Source: Pollutimonas sp963706785 (GTDB lineage: Bacteria; Pseudomonadota; Gammaproteobacteria; Burkholderiales; Burkholderiaceae_B). From it: 64,000 bases of DNA. Made by a program: the position numbers and the translations under genes. Below are positions 8,919-17,945 of this stretch, piece after piece (position 1 is the stretch's first letter; each line of letters opens with the position of its first letter). Below the pieces are notes generated by a model. The model ran no database searches. It worked only from the letters and a program-made list of their open reading frames with translations, and was not told where the DNA came from. The DNA is taken from the NCBI GenBank assembly GCA_963706785.1, contig CAVPNJ010000008.1, positions 62,001-126,000 on the forward strand, written 5' to 3'.

Positions 8919-9887
8919 ATGGCCGTTTTTACCCCTGTCAGCGACGCCGAAGTAAGCCAGCTTTTAACCCGTTATACCTTGGGAGAACTTGTTTCCCTGC
9001 GCGGCATCACCGCCGGCATTGAAAACACCAATTATTTTCTGACTACGACGCAAGGCGAATATGTACTGACACTGTTCGAAGTTCTGACCTTCGAACAGCT
9101 GCCCTTTTATATAGAGCTCATGCACCATCTGGCTGAGCGGCATATTCCTGTGCCTCAACCTCAAACATTGCGCGACGGAACACGCTTGACTCTGCTGCAC
9201 GACAAGCCTTGTGCAATAGTCACCCGTTTGTCGGGCGGGTACGAGCCTGCGCCTAGTGCTGCGCACTGCGCACTGGCAGGCGAAACGCTGGCTCGGGCAC
9301 ATTTGGCGGGGCAAGATTTTGGCATTAAGCAGCCTAATCTGCGCGGTCTACCCTGGTGGCAAGAGACCATGCCGAAAGTGTTGCCCTTTTTGAGCCGCGA
9401 GCAATCCGCGCTAATCCAAGCGACGCTTGAAGAACAAACGGCATTTTCAAACACCAACACTTATCGGTCATTACCAGTGGGGCCCGCACATTGCGATCTT
9501 TTTCGCGATAACGTGCTGTTCGACGGCACCTTCGAAATGCCGCGAATGGGCGGGTTCATCGATTTCTACTTTGCCGGTTGCGAGACGTGGCTGTTCGATG
9601 TGGCGGTAAGCGTCAACGACTGGTGCATCGAGCGCAATACGGGCAGGTTCGAGGACGAAAAATTGCAGTCCTGGCTGGGCGCCTATGCGTCGGTACGTCC
9701 CTTCACAGCCGAGGAAAAGCTTGCCTGGCCAATGTTGTTACAGGCGGCGGCCTTACGCTTCTGGGTTTCACGCCTGTACGATTTTTATCTGCCGCGCCCC
9801 GCTCAAACGCTGAAACCGCACGACCCACGACATTTCGAACAGATTTTGCAGGCGCGCCGCCAAACTCAGACGCTGGCGCTTCCTTAA
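8919..9887 (+). CDS. thrB: Homoserine kinase, type 2 (choline-kinase fold)
   Basis: Phosphorylates homoserine with ATP in threonine biosynthesis. The 322-residue protein belongs to the aminoglycoside-phosphotransferase-like ThrB found in betaproteobacteria rather than the GHMP-kinase type. The N-terminus has GITAGIENTNYFLTTTQGEY, a nucleotide-binding loop region. The catalytic segment PAHCDLFRDNVLF is at about residues 189-201, and the metal-binding DFYFAG segment follows near 216. No thrA or thrC is adjacent. The ATG follows a short leader with a terminator-like hairpin. Confidence 0.95.
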   Translation: MAVFTPVSDAEVSQLLTRYTLGELVSLRGITAGIENTNYFLTTTQGEYVLTLFEVLTFEQLPFYIELMHHLAERHIPVPQPQTLRDGTRLTLLHDKPCAIVTRLSGGYEPAPSAAHCALAGETLARAHLAGQDFGIKQPNLRGLPWWQETMPKVLPFLSREQSALIQATLEEQTAFSNTNTYRSLPVGPAHCDLFRDNVLFDGTFEMPRMGGFIDFYFAGCETWLFDVAVSVNDWCIERNTGRFEDEKLQSWLGAYASVRPFTAEEKLAWPMLLQAAALRFWVSRLYDFYLPRPAQTLKPHDPRHFEQILQARRQTQTLALP

Positions 9888-9976
9888 GCCGCCGTCACAC
9901 TAAGCCGCTATCATTAAATACATGCGCATTCATGCGCAATTACCACAGACGCCAACGTCAGGAAGCAGGACTCACT

Positions 9977-10777
9977 ATGCAAGCTGCCACCCTACCCTTT
10001 TCATCCGGCTGGTCGTGGATACAAGATGGATTCAAGCTTTTTAGACTCCAGCCCATGGCGATGTTTTTTTGGAGCTTGATGACAGGGTTTCTGATTACTG
10101 TCAGCTACCTGATACCTCTGTTTGGTCAAATGGCGCTCATTGCGAGCACGCCGTTATTGACTTTCATCACGCTAAGCGCCTGCCGCAACATTGGCGCCGG
10201 TCGCCCCATGCTTTTATCCATGTGGCTCGAGCCCCTAAGTGACATCAACACACGTAAACGCTTATTTGCTCTCGGCCTCGCCTATTTGGCGTTCTGCCTC
10301 GCTGGGGGATTTCTGGCAACCTTACCATTTATGGATAGCTTGTTGAGCGCCATCGACGCCGAAGGAAGCATCGATGAGCCGGCCCTGCTAGCGGCAATGC
10401 GGGGCCCTTTCGTGACTTTCGGCGTGCTATATATTCTTATCTCGGCTTTATTCTGGCATGCACCTGCACTTATCGGCTGGCATCGCATCAAAATGTCGCA
10501 AGCCCTGTTTTTTTCTATGGTGGCATGCTGGCGTAATAAATGGCCATTTCTCGTGTATGGCGTCAGTTGGGCAGCAATCTTTTTCTCTGTGCAGATGGCG
10601 GGTTCGTTTTTAAGCCTGTTGGGCATCTCGCCCGGCATGGTGCAAATCATTCTTACGCCAGTCAATATCGTTGTCGCGGCCGTCTTGTATTGCAGTTTTT
10701 ATCCGGCCTACGTTAGTGTGTTTGGTGGCAATTATTCGCCCAGTGCCGACCAAGAAGACGTCAGCAGACGTTTATAA
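9977..10777 (+). CDS. BPSS1780-family integral membrane protein
   Basis: Membrane protein of 266 residues, function unknown. I chose the ATG giving MQAATLPFSSGWSWIQDGFKL because this N-terminus, with FRLQPMAMFFWSLM after it, is typical of the BPSS1780 family. The longer upstream frame only reads out of frame through thrB. About six hydrophobic helices are seen, for example LITVSYLIPLFGQMALIAST and VTFGVLYILISALFWHAPAL. In relatives the gene often follows thrB, as here, 89 bases downstream, so co-transcription is likely. Confidence 0.85.
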   Translation: MQAATLPFSSGWSWIQDGFKLFRLQPMAMFFWSLMTGFLITVSYLIPLFGQMALIASTPLLTFITLSACRNIGAGRPMLLSMWLEPLSDINTRKRLFALGLAYLAFCLAGGFLATLPFMDSLLSAIDAEGSIDEPALLAAMRGPFVTFGVLYILISALFWHAPALIGWHRIKMSQALFFSMVACWRNKWPFLVYGVSWAAIFFSVQMAGSFLSLLGISPGMVQIILTPVNIVVAAVLYCSFYPAYVSVFGGNYSPSADQEDVSRRL

Positions 10778-10830
10778 AGCTGGCAAAAGAGGCTAGCGAG
10801 TATATAAGATATAAGCAAGATTAACTGCGG

Positions 10831-11235
10831 TTAAGGCCGGGTGCCCCGGTCTGATAAATCTATTACTGACAGACTAAGCGCCCGACGAATCGCATCGGCG
10901 TAGCCCGAGTGCGATCGGCAATAGCCCGCATTTAACTCAACCACCGATGCGGCTTCCAAACATACCGCCACACGATTCGGAGGCATGGAATTTACAAGCC
11001 TGACTTCATTAAGGAAATGATCCAAGAAGACGACGTCTATGGCGTAGGCCATTCCAAAGGTGTGGATGGCGCTACAGGGCAGTAGATGAAGTCCAGTATC
11101 CTCGGATAGGCGAAGATAAGCATGCAGGCCGCGCAACCTATCCCAAAACCGGCTTGCGACGTGCAGTGTCAATACTGGCTGGTCCTTCACATCGTTCGCG
11201 TGGCATGCGGCTTCGGCGTTAGTCCACACAGGCAT
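10831..11235 (-). CDS. DUF192 (COG1430) protein at the end of the Tad operon
   Basis: Small DUF192 protein of 134 residues when started at the ATG that shares its A with the tadC stop (TGATG). A longer frame from 11295 overlaps tadC by 61 bases and is less likely. Family features are visible: RFWDRLRGLHAYLRLSEDTGLHLLPCSAIHTFGM, then AIDVVFLD and a C-terminal VVELNAGYCRSHSGY. The function of DUF192 is unknown. The coupling to tadC suggests a role in pilus biogenesis or its control. Many DUF192 proteins have a signal peptide; none is evident here. Confidence 0.85.
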   Translation of the reverse strand: MPVWTNAEAACHANDVKDQPVLTLHVASRFWDRLRGLHAYLRLSEDTGLHLLPCSAIHTFGMAYAIDVVFLDHFLNEVRLVNSMPPNRVAVCLEAASVVELNAGYCRSHSGYADAIRRALSLSVIDLSDRGTRP

Positions 11236-12110
11236 CAAAAATTGCTTCCCATTAGCTTGACGGCGATGGGAAAACCAATGATCAAGAACGTGCACGGAAA
11301 TATACAGAACACCATTGGAAACAGCATTTTGACAGGAGCTTCAAGTGCAAGCTTCTCGGCACGGAGAAAACGCTCCGCTCTGCGCTGCTCGGATTGTGAA
11401 CGCAGCAATGGTCCCAAGCTCATACCCAATTGGTCTGCCTGCATCAACGCGGTAACCAAGCTGCGCACGGCGGGCAGACCAGTGCGTATTGCCATCTCAT
11501 TAAGCGCTTGAATTCGTGGGATACCGGTGCGCATCTCCGCCAATGAATGTCGTAATTCGGCGCGCAACGGCCCTTCAGGGCCATGGAGGGCTGCCTGCTG
11601 CAATGCGCCCTGCAAATTGAGGCCCGCCTCGACACAGAGCGTAGTCATGTCCAGTAAGAACGGAAACTCGCGCAGCATGATTACTTGGCGACGACGGCCA
11701 AGCTCGTGCAACCATCGTCTTGGCCACCACATTAATCCCAAGCTTGCGACCAGACATAGCACTGCGTTTTGAATTGAGTTGGAATCGCTCATGACGAGAA
11801 TGCTGACAGGTACCCCCATACCGGCAAACAGAAATACCAAAAGCTGCAGGGCCGCAACGTATTCGGGCAACCATACGGATGCCAGTCCCGCGACTTGAAT
11901 TCGACGGCTAAGGTGCTCTCGAGCGCGCCACGATATGAAGGGTCCGCAAAATGGGGCAAGTACAAGGGTCCATGGCCATACCAACCCCAGTAGCAATCCA
12001 TTGCCATGTTGAAGAGAAGCTACCTTTGCTCCTGCCACCGGGCGAGTAACGACCCAAACGAGTGCGCACAGTGAAAGTCCTGCGGCGACACAACTTATCC
12101 AGAAAAACAT
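11235..12110 (-). CDS. tadC: Tad pilus inner-membrane platform protein TadC
   Basis: One of two GspF-type inner-membrane proteins that form the platform of the Tad (type IVc) pilus machine. 291 residues with an N-terminal membrane helix, a pair near residues 85-125, a cytoplasmic GspF domain (FLLDMTTLCVEAGLNLQGAL, then EMRTGIPRIQALNEMAIRTG) and a C-terminal helix (MLFPMVFCIFPCTFLIIGF). It lies directly after tadB and overlaps the DUF192 gene by one base. Confidence 0.92.
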   Translation of the reverse strand: MFFWISCVAAGLSLCALVWVVTRPVAGAKVASLQHGNGLLLGLVWPWTLVLAPFCGPFISWRAREHLSRRIQVAGLASVWLPEYVAALQLLVFLFAGMGVPVSILVMSDSNSIQNAVLCLVASLGLMWWPRRWLHELGRRRQVIMLREFPFLLDMTTLCVEAGLNLQGALQQAALHGPEGPLRAELRHSLAEMRTGIPRIQALNEMAIRTGLPAVRSLVTALMQADQLGMSLGPLLRSQSEQRRAERFLRAEKLALEAPVKMLFPMVFCIFPCTFLIIGFPIAVKLMGSNF

Positions 12111-12126
12111 AACTTTGATGTCCTTT

Positions 12127-12972
12127 CTATACCTGAATATCGACTATTCGCCGGATGAAAAATATGCCAATCAGCTCAAGACCTGCCACGATACCCAGGA
12201 CGGTCCATCCCAATGGGGTCTGCCACAGTATTTGCATGGACTCCGGATCCAGCTCGTTCAATACTACGCCCAGGAAAATAGGAAGGCAGGCCATTACCCA
12301 TGCCTGCATACGCCCCTGGGAAGTTAATGCCCGTACGCGGCCGAGCAAATGCAATCGAGCCCGTAACGTCGCTGCGATGCGCTCTAGCGTTTCCGCAAGA
12401 CTGCCCCCACTCTGCGCAGCGATTTTCAATGAAGACACTACCAGACCGGTACCCTCGGTTGGCATACGTTCGTACAGGGCTCCCAGTGCCTGTTCGAATG
12501 AGACGCCCATGCGCTGTTCACGCAACATCAACCCGAACTCCTGTGACAAAGGTGCAGGCGTTTGCGCCACAATATGCCGCAAGGCGGACTGCACACCCGA
12601 CCCGGCGCGTAAGGCGCCCGCCAACGCTTGAAGAAGGTCGGGCAACTGCTCGTCGAAACTCTGTAAACGCCTTTGCTTTAGACGCCTTATGCAATATTGC
12701 GGCGCAATCAAAGCAAACGCGGCTCCAGCTACCACGAGCCATATTGACCCCGTTACCATGTAAACAAAGCCGACAACGACGCTGCAAATCAAAAGATTCG
12801 CAAACCAAAGCTGGGCGGGATCCAGAAAAAGAAAGAACTCGCTCATGCGGGCCGAGGCTTCTTTTTTAAAGGCCTTGCTATACCACCCATACGCCTGGCC
12901 GGTCGATTTCTGCAAAAACCAGAAAAGAATGCCTGCCAGTACAGTGACCGATAGCAAAAATACAATCACCAT
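12127..12972 (-). CDS. tadB: Tad pilus inner-membrane platform protein TadB
   Basis: GspF-family partner of TadC; 281 residues. The N-terminal helix is VIVFLLSVTVLAGILFWFLQ. Central helices follow at about 55-95, then the GspF domain with DLLQALAGALRAGSGVQSAL and SLKIAAQSGGSLAETLERIA, and C-terminal helices near 235-270. It is located between the ATPase and tadC, the standard Tad order. Confidence 0.92.
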   Translation of the reverse strand: MVIVFLLSVTVLAGILFWFLQKSTGQAYGWYSKAFKKEASARMSEFFLFLDPAQLWFANLLICSVVVGFVYMVTGSIWLVVAGAAFALIAPQYCIRRLKQRRLQSFDEQLPDLLQALAGALRAGSGVQSALRHIVAQTPAPLSQEFGLMLREQRMGVSFEQALGALYERMPTEGTGLVVSSLKIAAQSGGSLAETLERIAATLRARLHLLGRVRALTSQGRMQAWVMACLPIFLGVVLNELDPESMQILWQTPLGWTVLGIVAGLELIGIFFIRRIVDIQV

Positions 12973-12996
12973 GTCTTGCTCCGAACGCCTTCAGAC

Positions 12997-14739
12997 CTAT
13001 AAATCGGGCAGAGCTTCTTCGTCACGCGCTACTGCAATAAATTCCTGAAACGCCGAGGCGTCCGCGCAAGTATGCTGGTCGAACCATGCAAGAGGAAGAC
13101 GAGCCGAACCCGATTCATCCATGAACGCGTCCGGTACGACTCCACAACCGGAAAAAAAAGCCGGTGGGCCGGCCACGTAACGAAATAGCTCCTGGATTTG
13201 GATTCTGCCGCTTTCCATGCCAGTGACCTCAACGATAGAAGTGATCAACCGTCGGCCATTGCTCAGACGGGCCTGCTGAACAATAAAATCGACACTGGCG
13301 GCGATATGTTCCCGAACTGCGGACAACGGAATATCCATTCCCGCCATCAATATCATCGTTTCCAGCCTGGCCAAGGCATCTCGCGGGCTGTTGGCATGCA
13401 GGGTGGTAAGGGAGCCTTCATGACCGGTATTCATTGCCGCCAACATATCAAACGCTTCTCCGCCACGGCATTCACCAATCACGATCCGATCAGGCCGCAT
13501 GCGCAAGGCATTGCGGACCAGATCGCGAACATCCACTTTTCCCCGGCCCTCGAGATTTGCAGGCCGGGCCTCTAAGGAAACTAAATGCTGATGATTTAGG
13601 CGCAGCTCTGCGGCATCCTCGATTGTGACAATGCGCTCGCCATCCGGAATGCAATTGGACAGTACATTCAATAAGGTGGTTTTCCCGGACCCCGTGCCGC
13701 CTGAAACGATAATGTTCTTCCGGTGCCGTATACAGGCTGCCAGGAAATCGCGCATCGCGGCGTCAAAGGCTCCGACGCGCAGAAGGTCGTCCATCCCCGG
13801 CCGAGTATGAGGAAACTTGCGTATCGTAAGACTGGCGCCGCGCAAAGCTATCGGAGGAATAATGGCATTGACGCGAGATCCATCGCGCAATCGTGCATCC
13901 ACCATAGGAGAGCTTTCGTCAATACGACGTCCCAATGGAGACACAATTCGCTCAATGACGCCCAGCACCGCCTGTTCACTGCTAAACACAGTTGAATGGC
14001 GGCTCAGCCGTCCATGGGATTCGATGAAAATCTCGTCATGACGATTGACCATGATTTCACTCACAGTGTGATCCGCAAGCAATGGCTCGAGAGGACCGAG
14101 CCCCACCGCCTCATTAACGACCTCAAGGACAATCGCCGAGCGATCGGTGGAAAGAGGAAGCTCAGCGTCTAGCGCGATGATTTCGCTCATTGCGGATATT
14201 GCTTCGCTATGTAAAGCTTCATCGCTCATGCTGGCGATGTCACGACGGCGCAAATCCAGTGCCTCGAGTAGCGCAGCATGAAGCCGGCGACGATGCCGCA
14301 GCATAGCGTCGCCTGAGCGCTCAATAATTTGCTCTGCGGCTGAAGAAGGCTCTAAGCACTGAGGCTCGGCGGCGGAATCGGCAGCATGTTCAAGCCGTGG
14401 TGCTGCGACCGGCGTCCGCGACAAAAGTGCGATAGCCGGCTTGGCGATATGGCGCGCTTCACAAATGTGGATCAGGCAAGGACCGATCACTATCTCATCG
14501 CCAGCGTGCAGAGGACCATATTCGGTCACGCGCTGACCATTGACCAAGGTACCGCTCAATGCTCCGAAGTCCTTGATAAATGCTCCACCATCGCGCTGCT
14601 CGATAAGCGCATGACGCCGGGCAACTCGCCACGCCTTCAACCGCAATCCACATTCACTTCCACGTCCGATCTCCAGCGGCAGTTGAACGTTCCGGCGGTC
14701 AACCGCGCCGTCTTCGAATCTCAATTCCATTTCCAGCAT
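12997..14739 (-). CDS. tadA: Tad pilus ATPase TadA/CpaF with N-terminal FHA domain
   Basis: Secretion ATPase that drives Flp pilus assembly on the cytoplasmic face. 580 residues in two parts. Residues 20-95 form a forkhead-associated domain (GRGSEC, RRHALI, LSGTLVNGQ), which in other proteins binds phosphothreonine. Residues 190-530 are the CpaF ATPase, with Walker A GGTGSGKTT at 347-355, a Walker-B region in RMRPDRIVIGECRGGEAFDM and an ANSPRDALARLETM stretch. The start is 3 bases after the secretin stop and is preceded by GGAG. The FHA fusion implies control by a Ser/Thr kinase or by a phosphorylated partner. Confidence 0.94.
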   Translation of the reverse strand: MLEMELRFEDGAVDRRNVQLPLEIGRGSECGLRLKAWRVARRHALIEQRDGGAFIKDFGALSGTLVNGQRVTEYGPLHAGDEIVIGPCLIHICEARHIAKPAIALLSRTPVAAPRLEHAADSAAEPQCLEPSSAAEQIIERSGDAMLRHRRRLHAALLEALDLRRRDIASMSDEALHSEAISAMSEIIALDAELPLSTDRSAIVLEVVNEAVGLGPLEPLLADHTVSEIMVNRHDEIFIESHGRLSRHSTVFSSEQAVLGVIERIVSPLGRRIDESSPMVDARLRDGSRVNAIIPPIALRGASLTIRKFPHTRPGMDDLLRVGAFDAAMRDFLAACIRHRKNIIVSGGTGSGKTTLLNVLSNCIPDGERIVTIEDAAELRLNHQHLVSLEARPANLEGRGKVDVRDLVRNALRMRPDRIVIGECRGGEAFDMLAAMNTGHEGSLTTLHANSPRDALARLETMILMAGMDIPLSAVREHIAASVDFIVQQARLSNGRRLITSIVEVTGMESGRIQIQELFRYVAGPPAFFSGCGVVPDAFMDESGSARLPLAWFDQHTCADASAFQEFIAVARDEEALPDL

Positions 14740-14742
14740 GGC

Positions 14743-16188
14743 TTACTCCGAAAAATTATGCTGATTTGCACCGACGCTTGTGAAACCATCGTGCACTGCC
14801 GGTATGGTCGTTTGGCTGCTCGCATCCCATTGCGAACCGGCGCCCGACCAGGGATCCCAGCGTGTATGTAAGCCTTGAGGAAGCGCTTTAGGCAATGTGG
14901 TGAGCGGGCGCACAGGTACATTAATAAGCTGTTCATCCGGAAAAGCCGCATCGAGAATGGCACGCCCTTTTTCGACGCGCCTCACCAGGTCGGGATTATC
15001 CGGCGCCACGACCACGGGCGTAACGAATATGGCGAGCTCAGTCTCGTTGCGTTGAAATCGCGTCGATTTGAACAAGTGCCCCAAAATAGGGATATTGCCA
15101 AGTCCGGGTACTTTATCCACATTGCGCGATTCGTCGCGTGAAAGAAAACCCGCCATGACTAGAGTCTGGCCCGAGCGAACATTGAATTCGGTGGAGGCAC
15201 GTCGTGTTTTCAAGGAAGGACCATTAGGAACAGAAAAGGAAGCGTCGACCGAACTGACTTCCACCTCGATACGCGAACGTACGGCGCCGTTGCGCTCGAT
15301 TTGCGGGGTAATGCGCAGAGACACCCCATAGGGCTTGAACGCGGTGTTGGTATTTCCATTGGTATCGACTGTCGAATACGGAACTTCGCCGCCCGCAAGG
15401 AATTCGGCAGTAGCACCGCTACGTGCAAGTAATTGCGGCTGCGCTAGCACAACGGCCATACCCGTTTGGGCCATAGCGTGAATGCGAGCAGACAGCAAGG
15501 CGTTGATTCCGAAGTATCCCGCCGCCACTGTGGCAGGGAAAGCCATTGGCACCACCGTTTCACCGGGCCGATCCGCCAGGCGACGCGACCCAGCATCCCA
15601 TGCCAGCCCGGCATTCAAACCACCTTCAGTAGCCGGGCTCCAACGCACCCCGAGCTCTTGCAACTGCACACGAGGCACTTCGACGACCTGGACATCAAGC
15701 AACACCATGCGATCCCAACCCACCGGGCTTGTGAAGTTAAGCAACTGCGGATAGCGCTTGCCCAGATCGGCGACCTTCTCGCGGTCATGGTCGGATAGGT
15801 CGTCTCCTTCAACCATAAGCTTGTCACCGACCACGGAAACTCTTGCATTTGGGATGCGTTCGAGCACACTTCGCAGCTCGTTCTGCATCTGGCGAGCACC
15901 CTCAGGCGCGACATCGATCTGATAACGGTGACGCTGCCCATTGGACGACCATATTTGAAGCGCGCTGGAACCTTCGTGACGCGCAAAAATGATCACCTCC
16001 TTTTCGTCAGTGGTCACCGCATTCAACACATGGCCGTCTCCGACCGCCACGCGCGCGACATTCGGGACTGCCAAAACCTTTACTTCACCAACTTGCAGGC
16101 TGAGCAGAGTGTCCTGCCGCGCCTGCAATGGTGCCGGAACAAGCAGCAGAGACGACACAAAGACTATGAGGCAATCTTTAAGGTTCAT
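14743..16188 (-). CDS. rcpA: Tad pilus outer-membrane secretin RcpA/CpaC
   Basis: Outer-membrane secretin through which the pilus leaves the cell. 481 residues when started at the ATG giving MNLKDCLIVFVSSLLLVPAP, a clear Sec signal peptide; the longer frame upstream lies inside cpaB and is not real. An N-terminal pilus-associated domain (about 30-100, QVGEVKVLAVPNVARVAVGD) and a BON-like stretch precede the secretin domain (about 230-430), which includes VEVSSVDASF, TRRASTEFNVRSGQTLVMAG and VPGLGNIPILGHLFKS. Located between cpaB and tadA. Confidence 0.93.
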   Translation of the reverse strand: MNLKDCLIVFVSSLLLVPAPLQARQDTLLSLQVGEVKVLAVPNVARVAVGDGHVLNAVTTDEKEVIIFARHEGSSALQIWSSNGQRHRYQIDVAPEGARQMQNELRSVLERIPNARVSVVGDKLMVEGDDLSDHDREKVADLGKRYPQLLNFTSPVGWDRMVLLDVQVVEVPRVQLQELGVRWSPATEGGLNAGLAWDAGSRRLADRPGETVVPMAFPATVAAGYFGINALLSARIHAMAQTGMAVVLAQPQLLARSGATAEFLAGGEVPYSTVDTNGNTNTAFKPYGVSLRITPQIERNGAVRSRIEVEVSSVDASFSVPNGPSLKTRRASTEFNVRSGQTLVMAGFLSRDESRNVDKVPGLGNIPILGHLFKSTRFQRNETELAIFVTPVVVAPDNPDLVRRVEKGRAILDAAFPDEQLINVPVRPLTTLPKALPQGLHTRWDPWSGAGSQWDASSQTTIPAVHDGFTSVGANQHNFSE

Positions 16189-16198
16189 GCTGATCGGC

Positions 16199-17176
16199 CT
16201 ATTCAAGCATAGCGTCAGCCGAGGGAGATGAACCCGCGGCCATTTCGAAAAGTCGCGAGCGGTCCAGGCCATCAGTGGCCGATTGCATCCACGCACTGAC
16301 GAGCTCTGGGTTATAGGGCAGATCAAAAACCCCGCTGGGTTGCCTGGAAACAGGCGTCCTAGGGACAAGCCCGGGAACACTTCGAACGCTCTTGTTTCCG
16401 TAGATAACCGGAACGCCTTTGACAGGCGGAGCCGGGCTAGTATTGACTCCAAGTAAACTGGCCAGATCACCGCGCACAGCTTTTTGAGTCGACTGATTAT
16501 CGAGAGGATGTCGCAGCACGGCCGTGATCGTGCCGCTTTGACGAGCCGACACCAGTTTGACTGCATCTTCAGGTGCTGTATCTAGTGTCACGGTGCCGTA
16601 TGCTCCTTGTCGCAATTGAGCTGGATCGTGCGCATGCTGAGTATTGGCCCCAGTTGCAAGGACCAGCACTCCCTGAAGCAGCGGAGCCGTGATGCGCCTA
16701 CGCTGATACTCGAAAGAGACATACAGGTCTATCAGGTCGCCCGGCTGCAACAAGCCCGATACCGAATTGATCGCGTCTACCGGCATAGTGATTGCCCGTC
16801 TGCCTGAGGCCAGGTGGCTGGAGAATGCAGTCTGCTGCTGGGCTTGAGCATGAACCGGTAGAACCGGATCTCCGGCACGCAAAGGGGCTCGCAAGATTGT
16901 GCCGCTTAGTTCCGCGAAACGTTCCGGGGGCAGGCTATCGCTAGACACCACAGCAGCGGGCAAAGGCCGCACAGCCAAGTGCTCAGAGCCCAGACGAGTT
17001 CCCACTGGCAAATCGTAAGCCGCTACAACGCGATCAACCATTGGCACCCTGGACTGTGCCTCGAGCAGTTGAACGCGACTTTGAATGTGATGCCGAGCTG
17101 CCCACGCCGCACATAAACCGGCGATAAGCGCAAGCAACAGCATAGCCATTGACCGGTTGAGAATGGGTAAACGCAT
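16199..17176 (-). CDS. cpaB: Tad pilus assembly protein RcpC/CpaB
   Basis: Periplasmic protein of the Flp pilus machine, 325 residues from the ATG giving MRLPILNRSMAMLLLALIAG; an AAAGGGAAG ribosome site supports this over an in-frame TTG five codons earlier. There is one N-terminal membrane helix, then a SAF domain (VVAAYDLPVGTRLGSEHLAV to LRAGDPVLP, about 48-115), and the RcpC domain with AITMPVDAINSVSGLLQPGD and DLIDLYVSF. It sits immediately upstream of the secretin gene. Confidence 0.92.
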   Translation of the reverse strand: MRLPILNRSMAMLLLALIAGLCAAWAARHHIQSRVQLLEAQSRVPMVDRVVAAYDLPVGTRLGSEHLAVRPLPAAVVSSDSLPPERFAELSGTILRAPLRAGDPVLPVHAQAQQQTAFSSHLASGRRAITMPVDAINSVSGLLQPGDLIDLYVSFEYQRRRITAPLLQGVLVLATGANTQHAHDPAQLRQGAYGTVTLDTAPEDAVKLVSARQSGTITAVLRHPLDNQSTQKAVRGDLASLLGVNTSPAPPVKGVPVIYGNKSVRSVPGLVPRTPVSRQPSGVFDLPYNPELVSAWMQSATDGLDRSRLFEMAAGSSPSADAMLE

Positions 17177-17197
17177 GTACTTCCCTTTCAAAGAGAT

Positions 17198-17932
17198 TTA
17201 TTCCACGTGATGAACCAAAAGAGAGGTCCCAATCGCACTTTCATGGGGGAACAACATCAGACGTGCATCCTTTCGACGCCACGCGCTGGCGTCGCTCGTG
17301 TCAGTAACGGTGAGTTCATTGATCCAGCCTTGGGCGACGAGCTTTTCGGCGACATAGGCCGAAAGTTGCCCGGGAGCAATTGCGACGCTATAGATGTGCT
17401 GTGTGATCGTTTGCGATTTTTCGGCTGAGCGTTGACTGAATCGCTTTTTAGCGTGGGGTGGCAACCATTGAAACTTTGACTCGATGATGTCTTTGCCGGA
17501 GCCCAGTCGCCCAGATTCCACATATAGTGCGGACACATATCCCGCGGCACCATTTATTGTGGGTTCGATTTCGGCCAGCCAATGCCATTCCGGCTGCAAG
17601 CCGGCCAAAACAATTTTGCTTCTCACGGTGTGTACGCGCTGGAAAAGGTCTGAATTGGCAGCCAGAGTCTGCGCCGCCTGGATGGGAGAAAGCGTTGACG
17701 AAAATGACTTCATATACAGGGGTATGCCCGATAACTCGAAGGCCTGGTGCGTATCCCAATTAAATCGTTTTGTCGAAATGGCGGCCAGACGCTCTTCGAC
17801 CTTGTGAGCGGCCCGTGCCGTTGGCGCGTCGGCAGCGCAAGCGACCAACAAAGAAAGCAGGATTTTGAAAATAGCGGAAAAGCGCAAATGGTTTACCGCG
17901 ACCTCGACGTTAGTGCTGGGATGAGTCTTCAT
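17198..17932 (-). CDS. Unrecognised secreted protein within the Tad operon
   Basis: I do not recognise a family. Starting at the ATG of MKTHPSTNVEVAVNHLRFSA gives 244 residues. A hydrophobic stretch FKILLSLLVACAADAPTARA (about 21-40) looks like a signal peptide with an AxA-type cleavage site. The mature part is mixed alpha/beta by composition, with no cysteines after the signal. It lies between the TadE-like gene and cpaB, 21 bases from the latter, so it is probably exported with the pilus apparatus, perhaps as a periplasmic assembly factor. A longer start (GTG/ATG up to 18031) overlaps the upstream gene and is less likely. Confidence 0.7.
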   Translation of the reverse strand: MKTHPSTNVEVAVNHLRFSAIFKILLSLLVACAADAPTARAAHKVEERLAAISTKRFNWDTHQAFELSGIPLYMKSFSSTLSPIQAAQTLAANSDLFQRVHTVRSKIVLAGLQPEWHWLAEIEPTINGAAGYVSALYVESGRLGSGKDIIESKFQWLPPHAKKRFSQRSAEKSQTITQHIYSVAIAPGQLSAYVAEKLVAQGWINELTVTDTSDASAWRRKDARLMLFPHESAIGTSLLVHHVE

Positions 17933-17945
17933 GGAGGACCTTTGA

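Noticed and set aside
9578..9976. Long N-terminal extension of the BPSS1780-family frame
   Set aside because: It reads thrB in another frame; the ATG at 9977 restores the family's normal N-terminus.
16189..16566. Long N-terminal extension of the secretin frame
   Set aside because: It overlaps cpaB; the ATG at 16188 gives a proper signal peptide.
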